From Streptomyces bungoensis (lineage in GTDB: Bacteria > Actinomycetota > Actinomycetes > Streptomycetales > Streptomycetaceae), in assembly GCF_001514215.1 (NCBI RefSeq), contig NZ_KQ948874.1, positions 1 to 64,000 of the forward strand: 64,000 bases of DNA, given 5' to 3'. Shown one piece after another: positions 9,177-16,830 of the stretch (positions are counted from its first letter, which is position 1; every line of letters begins with the position of its first letter). The notes below the pieces were generated by a model that was not told the origin of the DNA, searched no databases, and was given only the letters and a program-made list of their open reading frames with translations. Made by a program: the position numbers and the translations under genes.

Positions 9177-9965
9177 TCACGGCTGCGACGGTCTCGTCCG
9201 GCCGATCGCCGCGAGGACGAAGGTGACGCTGATGAGCAGCGCCCAGGCGCCGAACTTGGCGACGCCCACGGGCTGCCAGCCGTGCAGCTGGTACGGGTAC
9301 CGCCAGGCTCCCAGGTAGGTGGCGAGGTTCTCCGCCAGCCACAGGAAGAAGCCGATCAGCGTGAAGGACAGCGACAGCGGCATCCGGCGGCGCACCCCCC
9401 GCACGGTGTAGCGCACGGAGGTGCCCGCCGTGACGGCCAGCAGGAGTACGGCGAGCGGCAGGCGGGCGTCGGGCAGCCAGTGGTGGCTGAAGAAGTTGAC
9501 GTAGACGGCGGCGGCCACCACCGCGGTCGCCCGCGGCCGGTAGCGGACCAGTTCCAGATCGAACAGCCGCCAGGCCCGGCAGACGTAACTGCCCACCGCC
9601 GCGTACAGGAAGCCGCCGTACAAGGGCACGCCCGCGAACTTCAGCACGGCCGGCTCCGGATAGCTCCAGGAGCCGAGCGACACCTTCACCAACTCGAAGG
9701 CCAGGCCGATGACGTGGCAGGCCGAGACGACCGCGACGTCCCGCCCGTCCTCCCAGCCCCGCACCCAGAACAGCAGCGTCAGCAGGACGCCGTAGACCAG
9801 GAGCAGGTCGTACCGGGCCACGGGCAGCCGTGGCAGCAGGGTCGAGGCCGCCACCCCGGAGAGCAGGGCGACGGCGAACGCGCAGGCGCGGGTCTGGTTC
9901 CACGCGAAGTCGAGCAACTGGCGGGTCCAGGCGGCCGGGAGGCCGGGCGGCAGCGGCGTGATCAT
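9177..9965 (-). CDS. DUF817-family integral membrane protein
   Basis: Conserved membrane protein of unknown function, 262 residues from the ATG at 9965. Hydrophobic segments are spread through the whole chain (for example AFAVALLSGVAASTLL, LLLVYGVLLTLLFWVRG, VVAAAVYVNFFSHHWL, AWALLISVTFVLAAIG), consistent with seven or more membrane helices. The stretch ELVKVSLGSWSYPEP and HHWLPDAR are typical of DUF817 proteins. No good ribosome binding site precedes this ATG; an in-frame ATG at 10058 with GGGA upstream would add 31 proline/serine-rich residues and is an alternative. It stands alone, downstream of the degraded IclR fragment on the same strand. Confidence 0.8.
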   Translation of the reverse strand: MITPLPPGLPAAWTRQLLDFAWNQTRACAFAVALLSGVAASTLLPRLPVARYDLLLVYGVLLTLLFWVRGWEDGRDVAVVSACHVIGLAFELVKVSLGSWSYPEPAVLKFAGVPLYGGFLYAAVGSYVCRAWRLFDLELVRYRPRATAVVAAAVYVNFFSHHWLPDARLPLAVLLLAVTAGTSVRYTVRGVRRRMPLSLSFTLIGFFLWLAENLATYLGAWRYPYQLHGWQPVGVAKFGAWALLISVTFVLAAIGRTRPSQP

Positions 9966-10054
9966 GTAGGTGGAGGACGGTGTGCGAGCGGTGTTCGGTT
10001 GCGCGGTGGCCGACGGCGGAGCGGACGGTCCTCCCCGATGCGCCCCGCCGCCGC

Positions 10055-10230
10055 TCATCGTCCCGGTCGGCCGGGTCGCCAGCCCAGGGCTCGGGAGATG
10101 CCGCGGGCCGCCAGGCGGACGGCCGGGGCCAGGATCGCCACCTCGGCGGTCTCGTGGGGTACGACGACCGACACCGCCGCGACGACCTCCCCGGCGGGGC
10201 CGCGTACCGGGGCCGCCACCACCCCGGTCG
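10055..10230 (-). pseudogene. C-terminal fragment of an IclR-family regulator
   Basis: On the minus strand, codons from about 10230 down to the TGA at 10055 read TGVVAAPVRGPAGEVVAAVS and continue ILAPAVRLAARGISRALGW. This is the C-terminal end of the IclR effector-binding domain (pattern 'AAPVxDxxGxVVAALSV ... L...V...A..IS..LG'). The rest of the protein, including the winged helix domain, is missing: the homology stops abruptly where a plus-strand acyl-CoA ligase fragment begins. There is no start codon with a ribosome binding site, so the piece is almost certainly not expressed as a functional protein. Confidence 0.7.
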
Positions 10231-10235
10231 GCGCC

Positions 10236-10712
10236 GGCGAGACCGGCGAGGTCGTGGTGCGCGGGCCGCACGTCATGGCCGGCTACTGGGGACTGCCCGA
10301 GGAGACGGCCGCCTGCTTCGCCGACGGCTGGTTCCGCAGCGGCGACGCGGCCCGCGTCGACGAGGACGGCTACGTGTACGTCGTCGACCGCATCAAGGAC
10401 ATGATCATCTCCGGTGGCGAGAACGTCTACCCCGCCGAGATCGAGGACCTGCTGCTCGCCCACCCCGGCATCGCGGAGTGCGCGGTCATCGGCGTCCCCG
10501 ACGGCACCTGGGGCGAGGTGCCCCGCGCGGTCGTCGTCCCCCACGAGGGCGTGCCCCTGGACCCGGACGAGGTGCTCGCCTCGCTGGCCGGGCGGCTCGC
10601 CAAGTACAAGATCCCCACGTCGGTGGTGATCACCGACGGACTCCCGCGCACCGCCTCCGGAAAGCTCCTCAAGTCCCGGGTGCGCGGGCGCTACGGAACC
10701 CCGAACACCTGA
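10236..10712 (+). pseudogene. C-terminal fragment of an acyl-CoA synthetase (AMP-binding)
   Basis: From 10236 the plus strand reads GETGEVVVRGPHVMAGYWGL, then GWFRSGDAARVDEDGYVYVV, DRIKDMIISGGENVYPAEIE and finally LPRTASGKLLKSRVRGRYGT. These are core motifs A5-A10 of the ANL adenylate-forming superfamily, including the aspartate of SGD, the hinge region and the catalytic lysine of TASGKLL. The N-terminal ~350 residues, which carry the P-loop and most of the acyl pocket, are absent: upstream sequence instead codes, on the other strand, for the tail of an IclR regulator. The remnant is therefore inactive. It stops 10 bases before the MaoC gene, its likely former operon partner. Confidence 0.85.
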
Positions 10713-10722
10713 AAGGCCGCGC

Positions 10723-11322
10723 ATGAGCATCACGGTCAACGGCCTCGGCGAACTGAGGAAGCTCGCCGGCGCCGACCTCGGCACCAGCGAGTGGATCGAG
10801 GTCACCCAGGAGCGGATCGACACCTTCGCCGACGCCACCGGCGACCACCAGTGGATCCACGTCGACCCCGAACGCGCCAAGGAGGGTCCCTTCGGCGCGC
10901 CGATCGCGCACGGGTGCCTCACCCTGTCCCTCTTCATCCCGCTGTTCACCGGCCTGCTGGACGTGCGGGGCGTGTCCACGAAGGCCAACTACGGCCTGAA
11001 CAAGGTCCGTTTCCCCGCGCCGGTGAAGGCCGGCTCCCGCATCCGGCTGGCCGCGCGGCTCGCCTCGGTGGAGGAGGTGCCGGGCGGGGCGCAGATCGCG
11101 GTCGACGGCACCATCGAGATCGACGGCGGCGCGAAGCCCGCGGCCGTGCTGCAGAGCCTGTCGCGGTTCTACGCCCGAGGTCCGGTCGCGTGCCCCCGCA
11201 CCGTCACCAAGGGATCGCCGGTCATCTGGCGCCAACAGCACGGTATCCACGGTCGACGACGTCAAGTGCCGTGGATCGCGCATTCCGGCACGGGTGCGCG
11301 AACCCTAGCGTTCTGCCCATGA
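10723..11322 (+). CDS. MaoC-like (R)-enoyl-CoA hydratase with abnormal C-terminal extension
   Basis: Hot-dog fold hydratase acting on acyl-CoA thioesters. The start ATG at 10723 follows AAAGGCCGC. The conserved catalytic hydratase motif is present as FADATGDHQWIHVDPERAKE followed by PFGAPIAHGCLTLSL. Family members end near residue 150 at a sequence like SLSRFYA, which here is codons 145-151. Instead of a stop, codon 152 is CGA (11176-11178), a single T-to-C change from TGA, and the frame continues 48 residues of low-complexity, arginine-rich sequence until it meets the start of the rhodanese gene (TGA 11320-11322 overlapping ATG 11319-11321). The core is intact, so some function may remain. 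Confidence 0.8.
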   Translation: MSITVNGLGELRKLAGADLGTSEWIEVTQERIDTFADATGDHQWIHVDPERAKEGPFGAPIAHGCLTLSLFIPLFTGLLDVRGVSTKANYGLNKVRFPAPVKAGSRIRLAARLASVEEVPGGAQIAVDGTIEIDGGAKPAAVLQSLSRFYARGPVACPRTVTKGSPVIWRQQHGIHGRRRQVPWIAHSGTGARTLAFCP

Positions 11323-11795
11323 CAGACACCCCTCTCACCAGTGCGGCGATGCGCGTCCCGCCCGCGGCCCCCGGCGAGGCCGCCGCCTTCTTCGCCGCCC
11401 GTCTCGCCGTCCAGGCCGACGTCTCCGACGTCCACGCCTCGCTGCGATCCGGCGACCCCGGCTTCGTCCTGGTCGACTCGCGGGCGATCGCCGGCTGGCG
11501 GCAGGGCCGTGTGCCCGGAGCGGTGCACCTGCCCACCGCCGAGATCCCCGCCCGGGCCGCACAGCTGCTGGACCCCGCGGTTCCCGTGGTCACCTACTGC
11601 TGGGGGCCCGGCTGCGACGGGGCGACCCGTTCGGCGCTCGCACTCGCGCAACTGGGCTACCGGGTCAAGGAGATGATCGGAGGCATCGAGTACTGGATCC
11701 GGGAAGGCTTCCCGGTCGAGAGCGCGACCGGTACCGAGCAGCGCGAACCCGACCCGCTCACCGGGCCGGTGGGCTCCGTCAGCTGCGCGTGCTGA
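11319..11795 (+). CDS. Single-domain rhodanese-like protein
   Basis: Predicted sulfurtransferase or sulfur-carrier protein of 158 residues. The rhodanese fold is recognisable from GDPGFVLVDSRAIAGWRQGR, then VPGAVHLPTAEI, and the active-site loop TYCWGPGCDGATRSALALAQ with the persulfide-forming cysteine in YCWGPG. It ends with a short tail containing SCAC. The possible -10 element TAGCGT (11306-11311) is only about 7 bases from the ATG, so transcription may start at or next to the start codon (leaderless mRNA). The ATG overlaps the read-through stop of the MaoC gene. Substrate and partner are unknown. Confidence 0.85.
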   Translation: MTDTPLTSAAMRVPPAAPGEAAAFFAARLAVQADVSDVHASLRSGDPGFVLVDSRAIAGWRQGRVPGAVHLPTAEIPARAAQLLDPAVPVVTYCWGPGCDGATRSALALAQLGYRVKEMIGGIEYWIREGFPVESATGTEQREPDPLTGPVGSVSCAC

Positions 11796-11988
11796 AGCCG
11801 GGGCGCGGCCGGGCGGGACAGTCCCGTCCGGCCACCGTGGCCGACCCGCCGGCGTCTCCCGGATCCGGTCCGGCCGAGGCGCCCCGCCGCCACCCGCAGG
11901 CCCATGCGACCCCGTTTCACCGCGGCGGTGACACGATGGTCGCGAACGCGCGGGTCGACCCGGTGGGCGTGGCGGGAGAGGTGCAGGC

Positions 11989-13326
11989 GTGAGGCTGACG
12001 ATTCTGGGCGGCGGCGGGTTCCGGGTGCCGCTCGTGTACGGGGCGCTGCTGGCGGACCGCGGGGAGGGGCGGGTCACCGAGGTCGTCCTGCACGATCCGG
12101 ACGGCGGCCGGCTGGACGCCGTCGCCCGGGTGCTGGCCGAACAGGGCTCGGCCGTCGGCGGCGCCCCCCGGGTCACCGTCACCACCGACCTCGACGAGGC
12201 CCTGCGCGGTGCCGACTTCGTCTTCTCCGCCATCCGCGTCGGCGGACTGGAGGGCCGCGCGGACGACGAGAGGGTGGCGCTCGCGGAGGGCGTGCTCGGT
12301 CAGGAGACGGTCGGCGCCGGGGGCATCGCCTACGGGCTGCGGACGGTGCCCGTCGCCGTCGACATCGCGCGCCGGGTGGCCCGCCTGGCCCCCGACGCCT
12401 GGGTCATCAACTTCACCAACCCGGCGGGACTGGTCACCGAGGCCATGTCCCGCCACCTCGGCGACCGCGTCCTCGGCATCTGCGACTCGCCGGTCGGCCT
12501 CGGCCGCCGGATCGCCCGGGTGCTCGGCGCGAACCCGAAGGAGGCGTGGATCGACTACGTCGGCCTCAACCACCTCGGCTGGGTGCGCGGCCTGCGCGTC
12601 GCCGGGCGCGACGAACTCCCGCGCCTGCTCGCCGACCCCGCTCTGCTCGGCTCCTTCGAGGAGGGCAGGCTGTTCGGCGCCGACTGGCTGCGCGCGCTCG
12701 GCGCGATCCCCAACGAGTACCTGCACTACTACTACTTCAACCGCGAGACCGTCCGCGCCTACCAGGAGGCGGAGAAGACCCGGGGCGCGTTCCTGCGCGA
12801 CCAGCAGGCCCGGTTCTACGAGGAGGCCCTCCGCCCGGACCGCTCCGCCCTCGACCTCTGGGAGCGCACCCGCGCCGAACGCGAGGCGACGTACATGGCC
12901 GAGAACCGGAAGACGGCGGGCGCCGGCGAGCGCGAGGCCGACGATCTGTCCGGCGGCTACGAGAAGGTCGCCCTCGCCCTGATGCGGGCCATCGCCCGCG
13001 ACGAGCGCACCACCCTGATCCTCAACGTCCGCAACCGCAGCACTCTCGCGGTGCTCGACGCCGACGCAGTCATCGAGGTGCCCTGCCTGGTCGACGCGAG
13101 CGGCGCCCACCCGGTCTCCGTGGACCCGCTGCCCGGCCACGCCACCGGCCTGGTCTGCGCGGTCAAGGCGGTCGAGCGCGAGGTCCTGGCCGCCGCCGAG
13201 TCGGGCTCCCGCGCGACGGCGGTGAAGGCGTTCGCGCTGCATCCCCTGGTCGACTCGGTCAATGTGGCCCGCAGGCTGGTCGAGGGGTACACGGCGGTCC
13301 ACCCCGGGCTGGCGTACCTTGGGTGA
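11989..13326 (+). CDS. Family GH4 glycosidase (6-phospho-beta-glucosidase/alpha-glycosidase type)
   Basis: NAD+- and divalent-metal-dependent glycosidase of family 4, which works by oxidation/elimination. It is 445 residues from the GTG at 11989 behind GGGAGAGG. The N terminus (RLTILGGGGFRVPLVYGAL) is a Rossmann dinucleotide-binding motif. Family signatures are VINFTNPAGLVTEAM, the metal/NAD-site GICDSPVGLGRR and YVGLNHLGWVRGL. The C-terminal LHPLVDSVNVARRLVEGY is also typical. It is followed after 58 bases by a GH38 alpha-mannosidase, with a palindromic operator between them. Annotation as 6-phospho-beta-glucosidase is usual, but GH4 includes several specificities and no PTS gene is nearby, so the substrate remains open. 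Confidence 0.88.
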   Translation: MRLTILGGGGFRVPLVYGALLADRGEGRVTEVVLHDPDGGRLDAVARVLAEQGSAVGGAPRVTVTTDLDEALRGADFVFSAIRVGGLEGRADDERVALAEGVLGQETVGAGGIAYGLRTVPVAVDIARRVARLAPDAWVINFTNPAGLVTEAMSRHLGDRVLGICDSPVGLGRRIARVLGANPKEAWIDYVGLNHLGWVRGLRVAGRDELPRLLADPALLGSFEEGRLFGADWLRALGAIPNEYLHYYYFNRETVRAYQEAEKTRGAFLRDQQARFYEEALRPDRSALDLWERTRAEREATYMAENRKTAGAGEREADDLSGGYEKVALALMRAIARDERTTLILNVRNRSTLAVLDADAVIEVPCLVDASGAHPVSVDPLPGHATGLVCAVKAVEREVLAAAESGSRATAVKAFALHPLVDSVNVARRLVEGYTAVHPGLAYLG

Positions 13327-13335
13327 CCACCTGAG

Positions 13336-13351
13336 GGGAAAGCGCTTTCCC
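13336..13351. promoter_or_regulatory. 16-bp palindromic operator between GH4 and GH38 genes
   Basis: GGGAAAGCGCTTTCCC is a perfect palindrome in the 58-base gap between the GH4 stop and the alpha-mannosidase start, so the mannosidase probably has its own regulated promoter. The internal GAAAGCGCTTTC is identical to the core of the palindrome upstream of the pectate lyase at 48.8 kb, which suggests the same or a closely related LacI-family repressor. Confidence 0.65.
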
Positions 13352-13384
13352 GCCTCCCTGCCGCCTGGTTCCCTGGAGACCGCC

Positions 13385-16300
13385 ATGCACGACGAACGCC
13401 GCCGGATCGAGGAGCGCGCGGAGCGCCTCCACACCCAGCGCATCCAGCCCGCGCTCTACGCGGCCACCGTCCCCCTGGAAGTGGCCGCCTGGCAGGCACC
13501 GGGCGAACCGGTCCCGTTCGAGGAGGCCGCCGCCGCCCCGTACGAGCCGTTCGCCATGGACACCCCGTGGGGCCCGCCCTGGGGCACGACCTGGTTCCGG
13601 ATGAGCGGGCAGGTGCCCGCCGACTGGGCCGGCCGGCGCGTCGAGGCCGTCATCGACCTCGGGTTCGTGGGCGGCTGGCCCGGCAACCAGGCCGAGGCGC
13701 TGGTGCACCTGACGGACGGGCGGCCGCTGAAGGCGGTCAACCCGCTCAACCGTTACGTGCCGGTCGCCCATCCGGCGTCGGGCGGGGAGCGGATCGACTA
13801 CCTGGTCGAGGCGGCCTCCAACCCCGACATCCTGGCCGGCGGCTTCGCCGCCCCGACCCCGCTGGGCGACGTGCGGACCGCGGGCGACCGGCCGCTCTAC
13901 GTGTTCCGGCAGGCCGACCTCGCGGTGCTCGACGAGGAGGTCTTCCACCTCGACCTCGACCTGCAGGTGCTGCGCGAGCTGATGGCGGAGCTCGGCGAGC
14001 ACGACCCGCGCCGGCACGAGATCCTGCACGCCCTCGACCGGGCGATGGACCTGCTCGACCTCGACGACGTCGCCGGCTCGGCACCCGCCGTGCGCGAGGC
14101 GCTGAGGCCCGCGCTGTCCCGGCCCGCGCATGCCGGCGCGCACATCATCTCCGGCGTCGGCCACGCCCACATCGACTCCGCCTGGCTGTGGCCGATCCGG
14201 GAGACCAAGCGCAAGACCTCCCGCACCTTCTCCAACGTCACGGCACTGGCCGAGGAGTACGAGGAGTTCGTCTTCGCCTGCTCGCAGGCCCAGCAGTACG
14301 CGTGGGTGCGCGACCACTACCCGCACGTGTGGGCCCGGATCCAGGAGTCGGTGAGGAAGGGCCAGTGGGCGCCGGTCGGCGGCATGTGGGTGGAGGCCGA
14401 CGGCAACCTGCCCGGCGGCGAGGCACTCGCCCGCCAGCTCGTCCACGGCAAGCGCTTCTTCATGGAGCACTTCGGCGTCGAGACCAAGGGCATGTGGCTG
14501 CCGGACTCCTTCGGCTACACCGCCGCCTACCCGCAACTGGCCCGGCTCGCCGGCAACGAGTGGTTCCTGACCCAGAAGATCTCCTGGAACCAGACCAACA
14601 GGTTCCCGCACCACACCTTCTGGTGGGAGGGCATCGACGGCACCCGGATCTTCACCCACTTCCCGCCCGTCGACACCTACAACGCCCGCTTCAGCGGTGA
14701 GGAGATGGCCCGCGCGGTCCGCAACTACGCCGAGAAGGGCGCCGCCACGCGCTCCCTGGCCCCCTTCGGCTGGGGCGACGGCGGCGGTGGCCCCACCCGC
14801 GAGATCATGGAGCGGGCGCGGCGGCTGAGGAACCTCGAGGGCTCCCCGCGCGTCGAGATCGAGCACCCCGACGCGTTCTTCGCCAAGGCCCGCGCGGAGT
14901 ACCCCGACGCGCCGGTGTGGGTGGGCGAGCTCTACCTGGAGCTGCACCGCGCGACGTACACCACGCAGGCCCGCACCAAGCAGGGCAACCGGCGCTGCGA
15001 ACACCGGCTGCGCGAGGCCGAGCTGTGGGCGGCGACCGCCGCGCTGCACGCGCCGGGCCAGGCCTACGCCTACCCCTACGAGCGGCTGGACCGGCTGTGG
15101 AAGACGGTCCTGCTGCACCAGTTCCACGACATCCTGCCCGGCTCGTCGATCGCCTGGGTGCACCGCGAGGCCGAGGCCGAGTACGCGCGGGTGCTGGCGG
15201 AGCTGGAGGAGCTGACCGGGGACGCGGTGGCCGCCCTGGGCGACGGCCCGGCCCGGGTCTTCAACACCAGTCCCTACGACCGCGCCGAGGTCGTCCGCAC
15301 CGCCACGGGCGCCCCGCTGTACGTGGAGGTCCCGGCGAACGGCAGCGCGCCCGCGGGCCCTGGAGCCGTGCCGGCACCGGTGACGGTCAGCGGCCGTGTC
15401 CTCGACAACGGCCTGGTGCGGGTCGAGGTGGCCGAGGACGGCACGCTCGCCTCCGTGCGCGACCTGCGCGCCGGCGGCCGCGAAGTCCTCGCCGGCCGGG
15501 GCAACCTGCTGCGCCTGCACACCGACCTGCCGAACCACTGGGACGCCTGGGACGTCGACAAGCACTACGGGAACCGCTACACGGACCTCCTGGACGCCGA
15601 CTCCGTCACGGTCGCCGACGAGCACCCGCTGCTCGGCTCCCTGCGCGTCACCCGCTCCTTCGGCAGGGGCTCGACGATCGTCCAGACGATCACGCTCCGC
15701 GCGGGCAGTCCGCGGATCGACTTCGAGACGGACCTCGACTGGCACGAGGCCGAGAAGTTCCTCAAGGCGGGCTTCCCCGTCGACCTGCGCGCCCCGCACT
15801 CCTCGGCCGAGATCCAGTTCGGCCACGTCCAGCGCCCCACCCACACCAACACCAGCTGGGAGGCCGCCCGTTTCGAGGTGTCCGGCCACCGCTGGGTGCA
15901 CGTCGGCGAACCCGGCTACGGCGTCGCCGTCCTCACCGACTCGACGTACGGCCACGACGTGTCCCGCACGGTCCGCGAGGACGGGGGCACGACGACCACG
16001 GTCCGGCTCAGCCTGGTGCGCGCCCCGCGCGTCCCGGACCCGGGCGCCGACCAGGGCCGGCACCGCTTCACCTACTCCCTGTTGCCCGGCGCGGGCATCG
16101 AGGGCGCGGTCGCCGAGGGCTACGCGCTGAACCTCCCGCTGCGCCTCGCGGAGTCGGCCGGTGCGCCGGCACCGGTGGTCTCGGTGGCGGGCGAGGGCGT
16201 CACGGTGGAGGCGGTGAAGCTCGCCGACGACCGCTCCGGCGACGTCGTCGTCCGCCTCTACGAGTGCCGGGGCGGGCGGGCGAGCGGGGTGCTGCGCACC

Positions 16301-16447
16301 GGGTTCCCGCTGGCCGCGGCCGAGGTCACCGATCTGCTGGAGCGCCCGCTGGAGGACGCGGTCGTGGCGGCCGGCGGCACGGTCGCCGTCGGCCTGCGGC
16401 CCTTCCAGATCCTGACGCTGCGGCTGCGGCGGGCCGAGGGGAGCTGA
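13385..16447 (+). CDS. GH38 alpha-mannosidase
   Basis: Large cytoplasmic alpha-mannosidase of 1020 residues; there is no signal peptide. The start ATG at 13385 follows CTGGAGACC; upstream in-frame sequence overlaps GH4 and the operator and is not coding. The metal-binding signature GVGHAHIDSAWLWPIRETKR (H-x-D-x-A-W-L-W) lies near residue 260, and the catalytic nucleophile region GMWLPDSFGYTAAYPQLARL near residue 370, in the order expected for GH38. Residues 500-700 hold the middle helical domain with a further conserved histidine run LLHQFHDILPGSSIAWVHRE; the C-terminal third is beta-sandwich. It removes mannose from mannosides or fungal/plant glycans taken up by the cell. It is followed by a minisatellite. 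Confidence 0.93.
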   Translation: MHDERRRIEERAERLHTQRIQPALYAATVPLEVAAWQAPGEPVPFEEAAAAPYEPFAMDTPWGPPWGTTWFRMSGQVPADWAGRRVEAVIDLGFVGGWPGNQAEALVHLTDGRPLKAVNPLNRYVPVAHPASGGERIDYLVEAASNPDILAGGFAAPTPLGDVRTAGDRPLYVFRQADLAVLDEEVFHLDLDLQVLRELMAELGEHDPRRHEILHALDRAMDLLDLDDVAGSAPAVREALRPALSRPAHAGAHIISGVGHAHIDSAWLWPIRETKRKTSRTFSNVTALAEEYEEFVFACSQAQQYAWVRDHYPHVWARIQESVRKGQWAPVGGMWVEADGNLPGGEALARQLVHGKRFFMEHFGVETKGMWLPDSFGYTAAYPQLARLAGNEWFLTQKISWNQTNRFPHHTFWWEGIDGTRIFTHFPPVDTYNARFSGEEMARAVRNYAEKGAATRSLAPFGWGDGGGGPTREIMERARRLRNLEGSPRVEIEHPDAFFAKARAEYPDAPVWVGELYLELHRATYTTQARTKQGNRRCEHRLREAELWAATAALHAPGQAYAYPYERLDRLWKTVLLHQFHDILPGSSIAWVHREAEAEYARVLAELEELTGDAVAALGDGPARVFNTSPYDRAEVVRTATGAPLYVEVPANGSAPAGPGAVPAPVTVSGRVLDNGLVRVEVAEDGTLASVRDLRAGGREVLAGRGNLLRLHTDLPNHWDAWDVDKHYGNRYTDLLDADSVTVADEHPLLGSLRVTRSFGRGSTIVQTITLRAGSPRIDFETDLDWHEAEKFLKAGFPVDLRAPHSSAEIQFGHVQRPTHTNTSWEAARFEVSGHRWVHVGEPGYGVAVLTDSTYGHDVSRTVREDGGTTTTVRLSLVRAPRVPDPGADQGRHRFTYSLLPGAGIEGAVAEGYALNLPLRLAESAGAPAPVVSVAGEGVTVEAVKLADDRSGDVVVRLYECRGGRASGVLRTGFPLAAAEVTDLLERPLEDAVVAAGGTVAVGLRPFQILTLRLRRAEGS

Positions 16448-16452
16448 TCGTT

Positions 16453-16576
16453 GGCCGCCACGGCCGCCACGGCCGCCACGGCCGCCACGGCCGCCACGGC
16501 CGCCACGGCCGCCACGGCCGCCACGGCCGCCACGGCCGCCACGGCCGCCACGGCCGCCACGGCCGCCACGGCCGCC
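16453..16576. repeat. 9-bp GC-rich minisatellite, about 13.8 copies
   Basis: The unit GGCCGCCAC is repeated without a single mismatch from 16453 to 16576, 13 full copies plus 7 bases, beginning 6 bases after the alpha-mannosidase stop codon. Because the unit is a multiple of three it is open in several frames (Ala-Thr-Ala repeats), but there is no start signal or flanking coding sequence. Perfect homogeneity implies recent expansion by slippage or unequal exchange. Confidence 0.97.
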
Positions 16577-16773
16577 CCGGCCGAACGGCTCCTCGGGCGG
16601 GCGTCGTTCGGGTCGGCCGGTCGCTCCCCGTGACCGCGGCCGGCCGACCCGATCCCCCGTTCCCCCGTCCCCCTGGCGGTGCTTCCCCCCGGGGGGTTCC
16701 CCCGTGGTTCCCCCGTGGTTCCCCGTTCTGAGAGTTAGAGCGGCCCGGTCGCCCCCTGATACACCCCGCGCGG

Positions 16774-16808
16774 AAAAAAATTCCCCCCGGCCCGGAAGCC
16801 GGGGGGAA
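16774..16808 (-). terminator. Rho-independent terminator of the chitinase gene
   Basis: Read on the minus strand, a perfect 11-bp stem (TTCCCCCCGGC / GCCGGGGGGAA) with a 6-base loop is followed by a run of seven T residues. It begins 22 bases after the chitinase stop codon. The T-run makes it an unusually classical terminator for a high-GC genome. Confidence 0.9.
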
Positions 16809-16830
16809 TCGCTCGTACGGGGCGCCTCGT

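Larger units (their letters stand above)
16448..16830. other. Intergenic region: minisatellite, C-rich stretch, terminator
   Basis: The 383 bases between the convergent alpha-mannosidase and chitinase genes contain a 9-bp tandem repeat (16453-16576), then about 150 bases of C-rich sequence with short repeats of CCCCGTGGTTC and similar, and a strong intrinsic terminator for the chitinase gene (16774-16808). I see no convincing gene here. Confidence 0.8.

Noticed and set aside
9282..10712. A single long plus-strand gene covering the acyl-CoA ligase fragment
   Set aside because: Only the part after 10236 has ligase homology; the rest is antisense to the DUF817 and IclR sequences.
16453..16576. 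Possible CRISPR array
   Set aside because: The 9-bp units follow each other directly; there are no spacers and no cas genes in the window.
16451..16633. A 60-codon frame encoding Ala-Thr-Ala repeats
   Set aside because: It is just the translation of the 9-bp minisatellite; no ribosome site or non-repeat coding sequence supports it.
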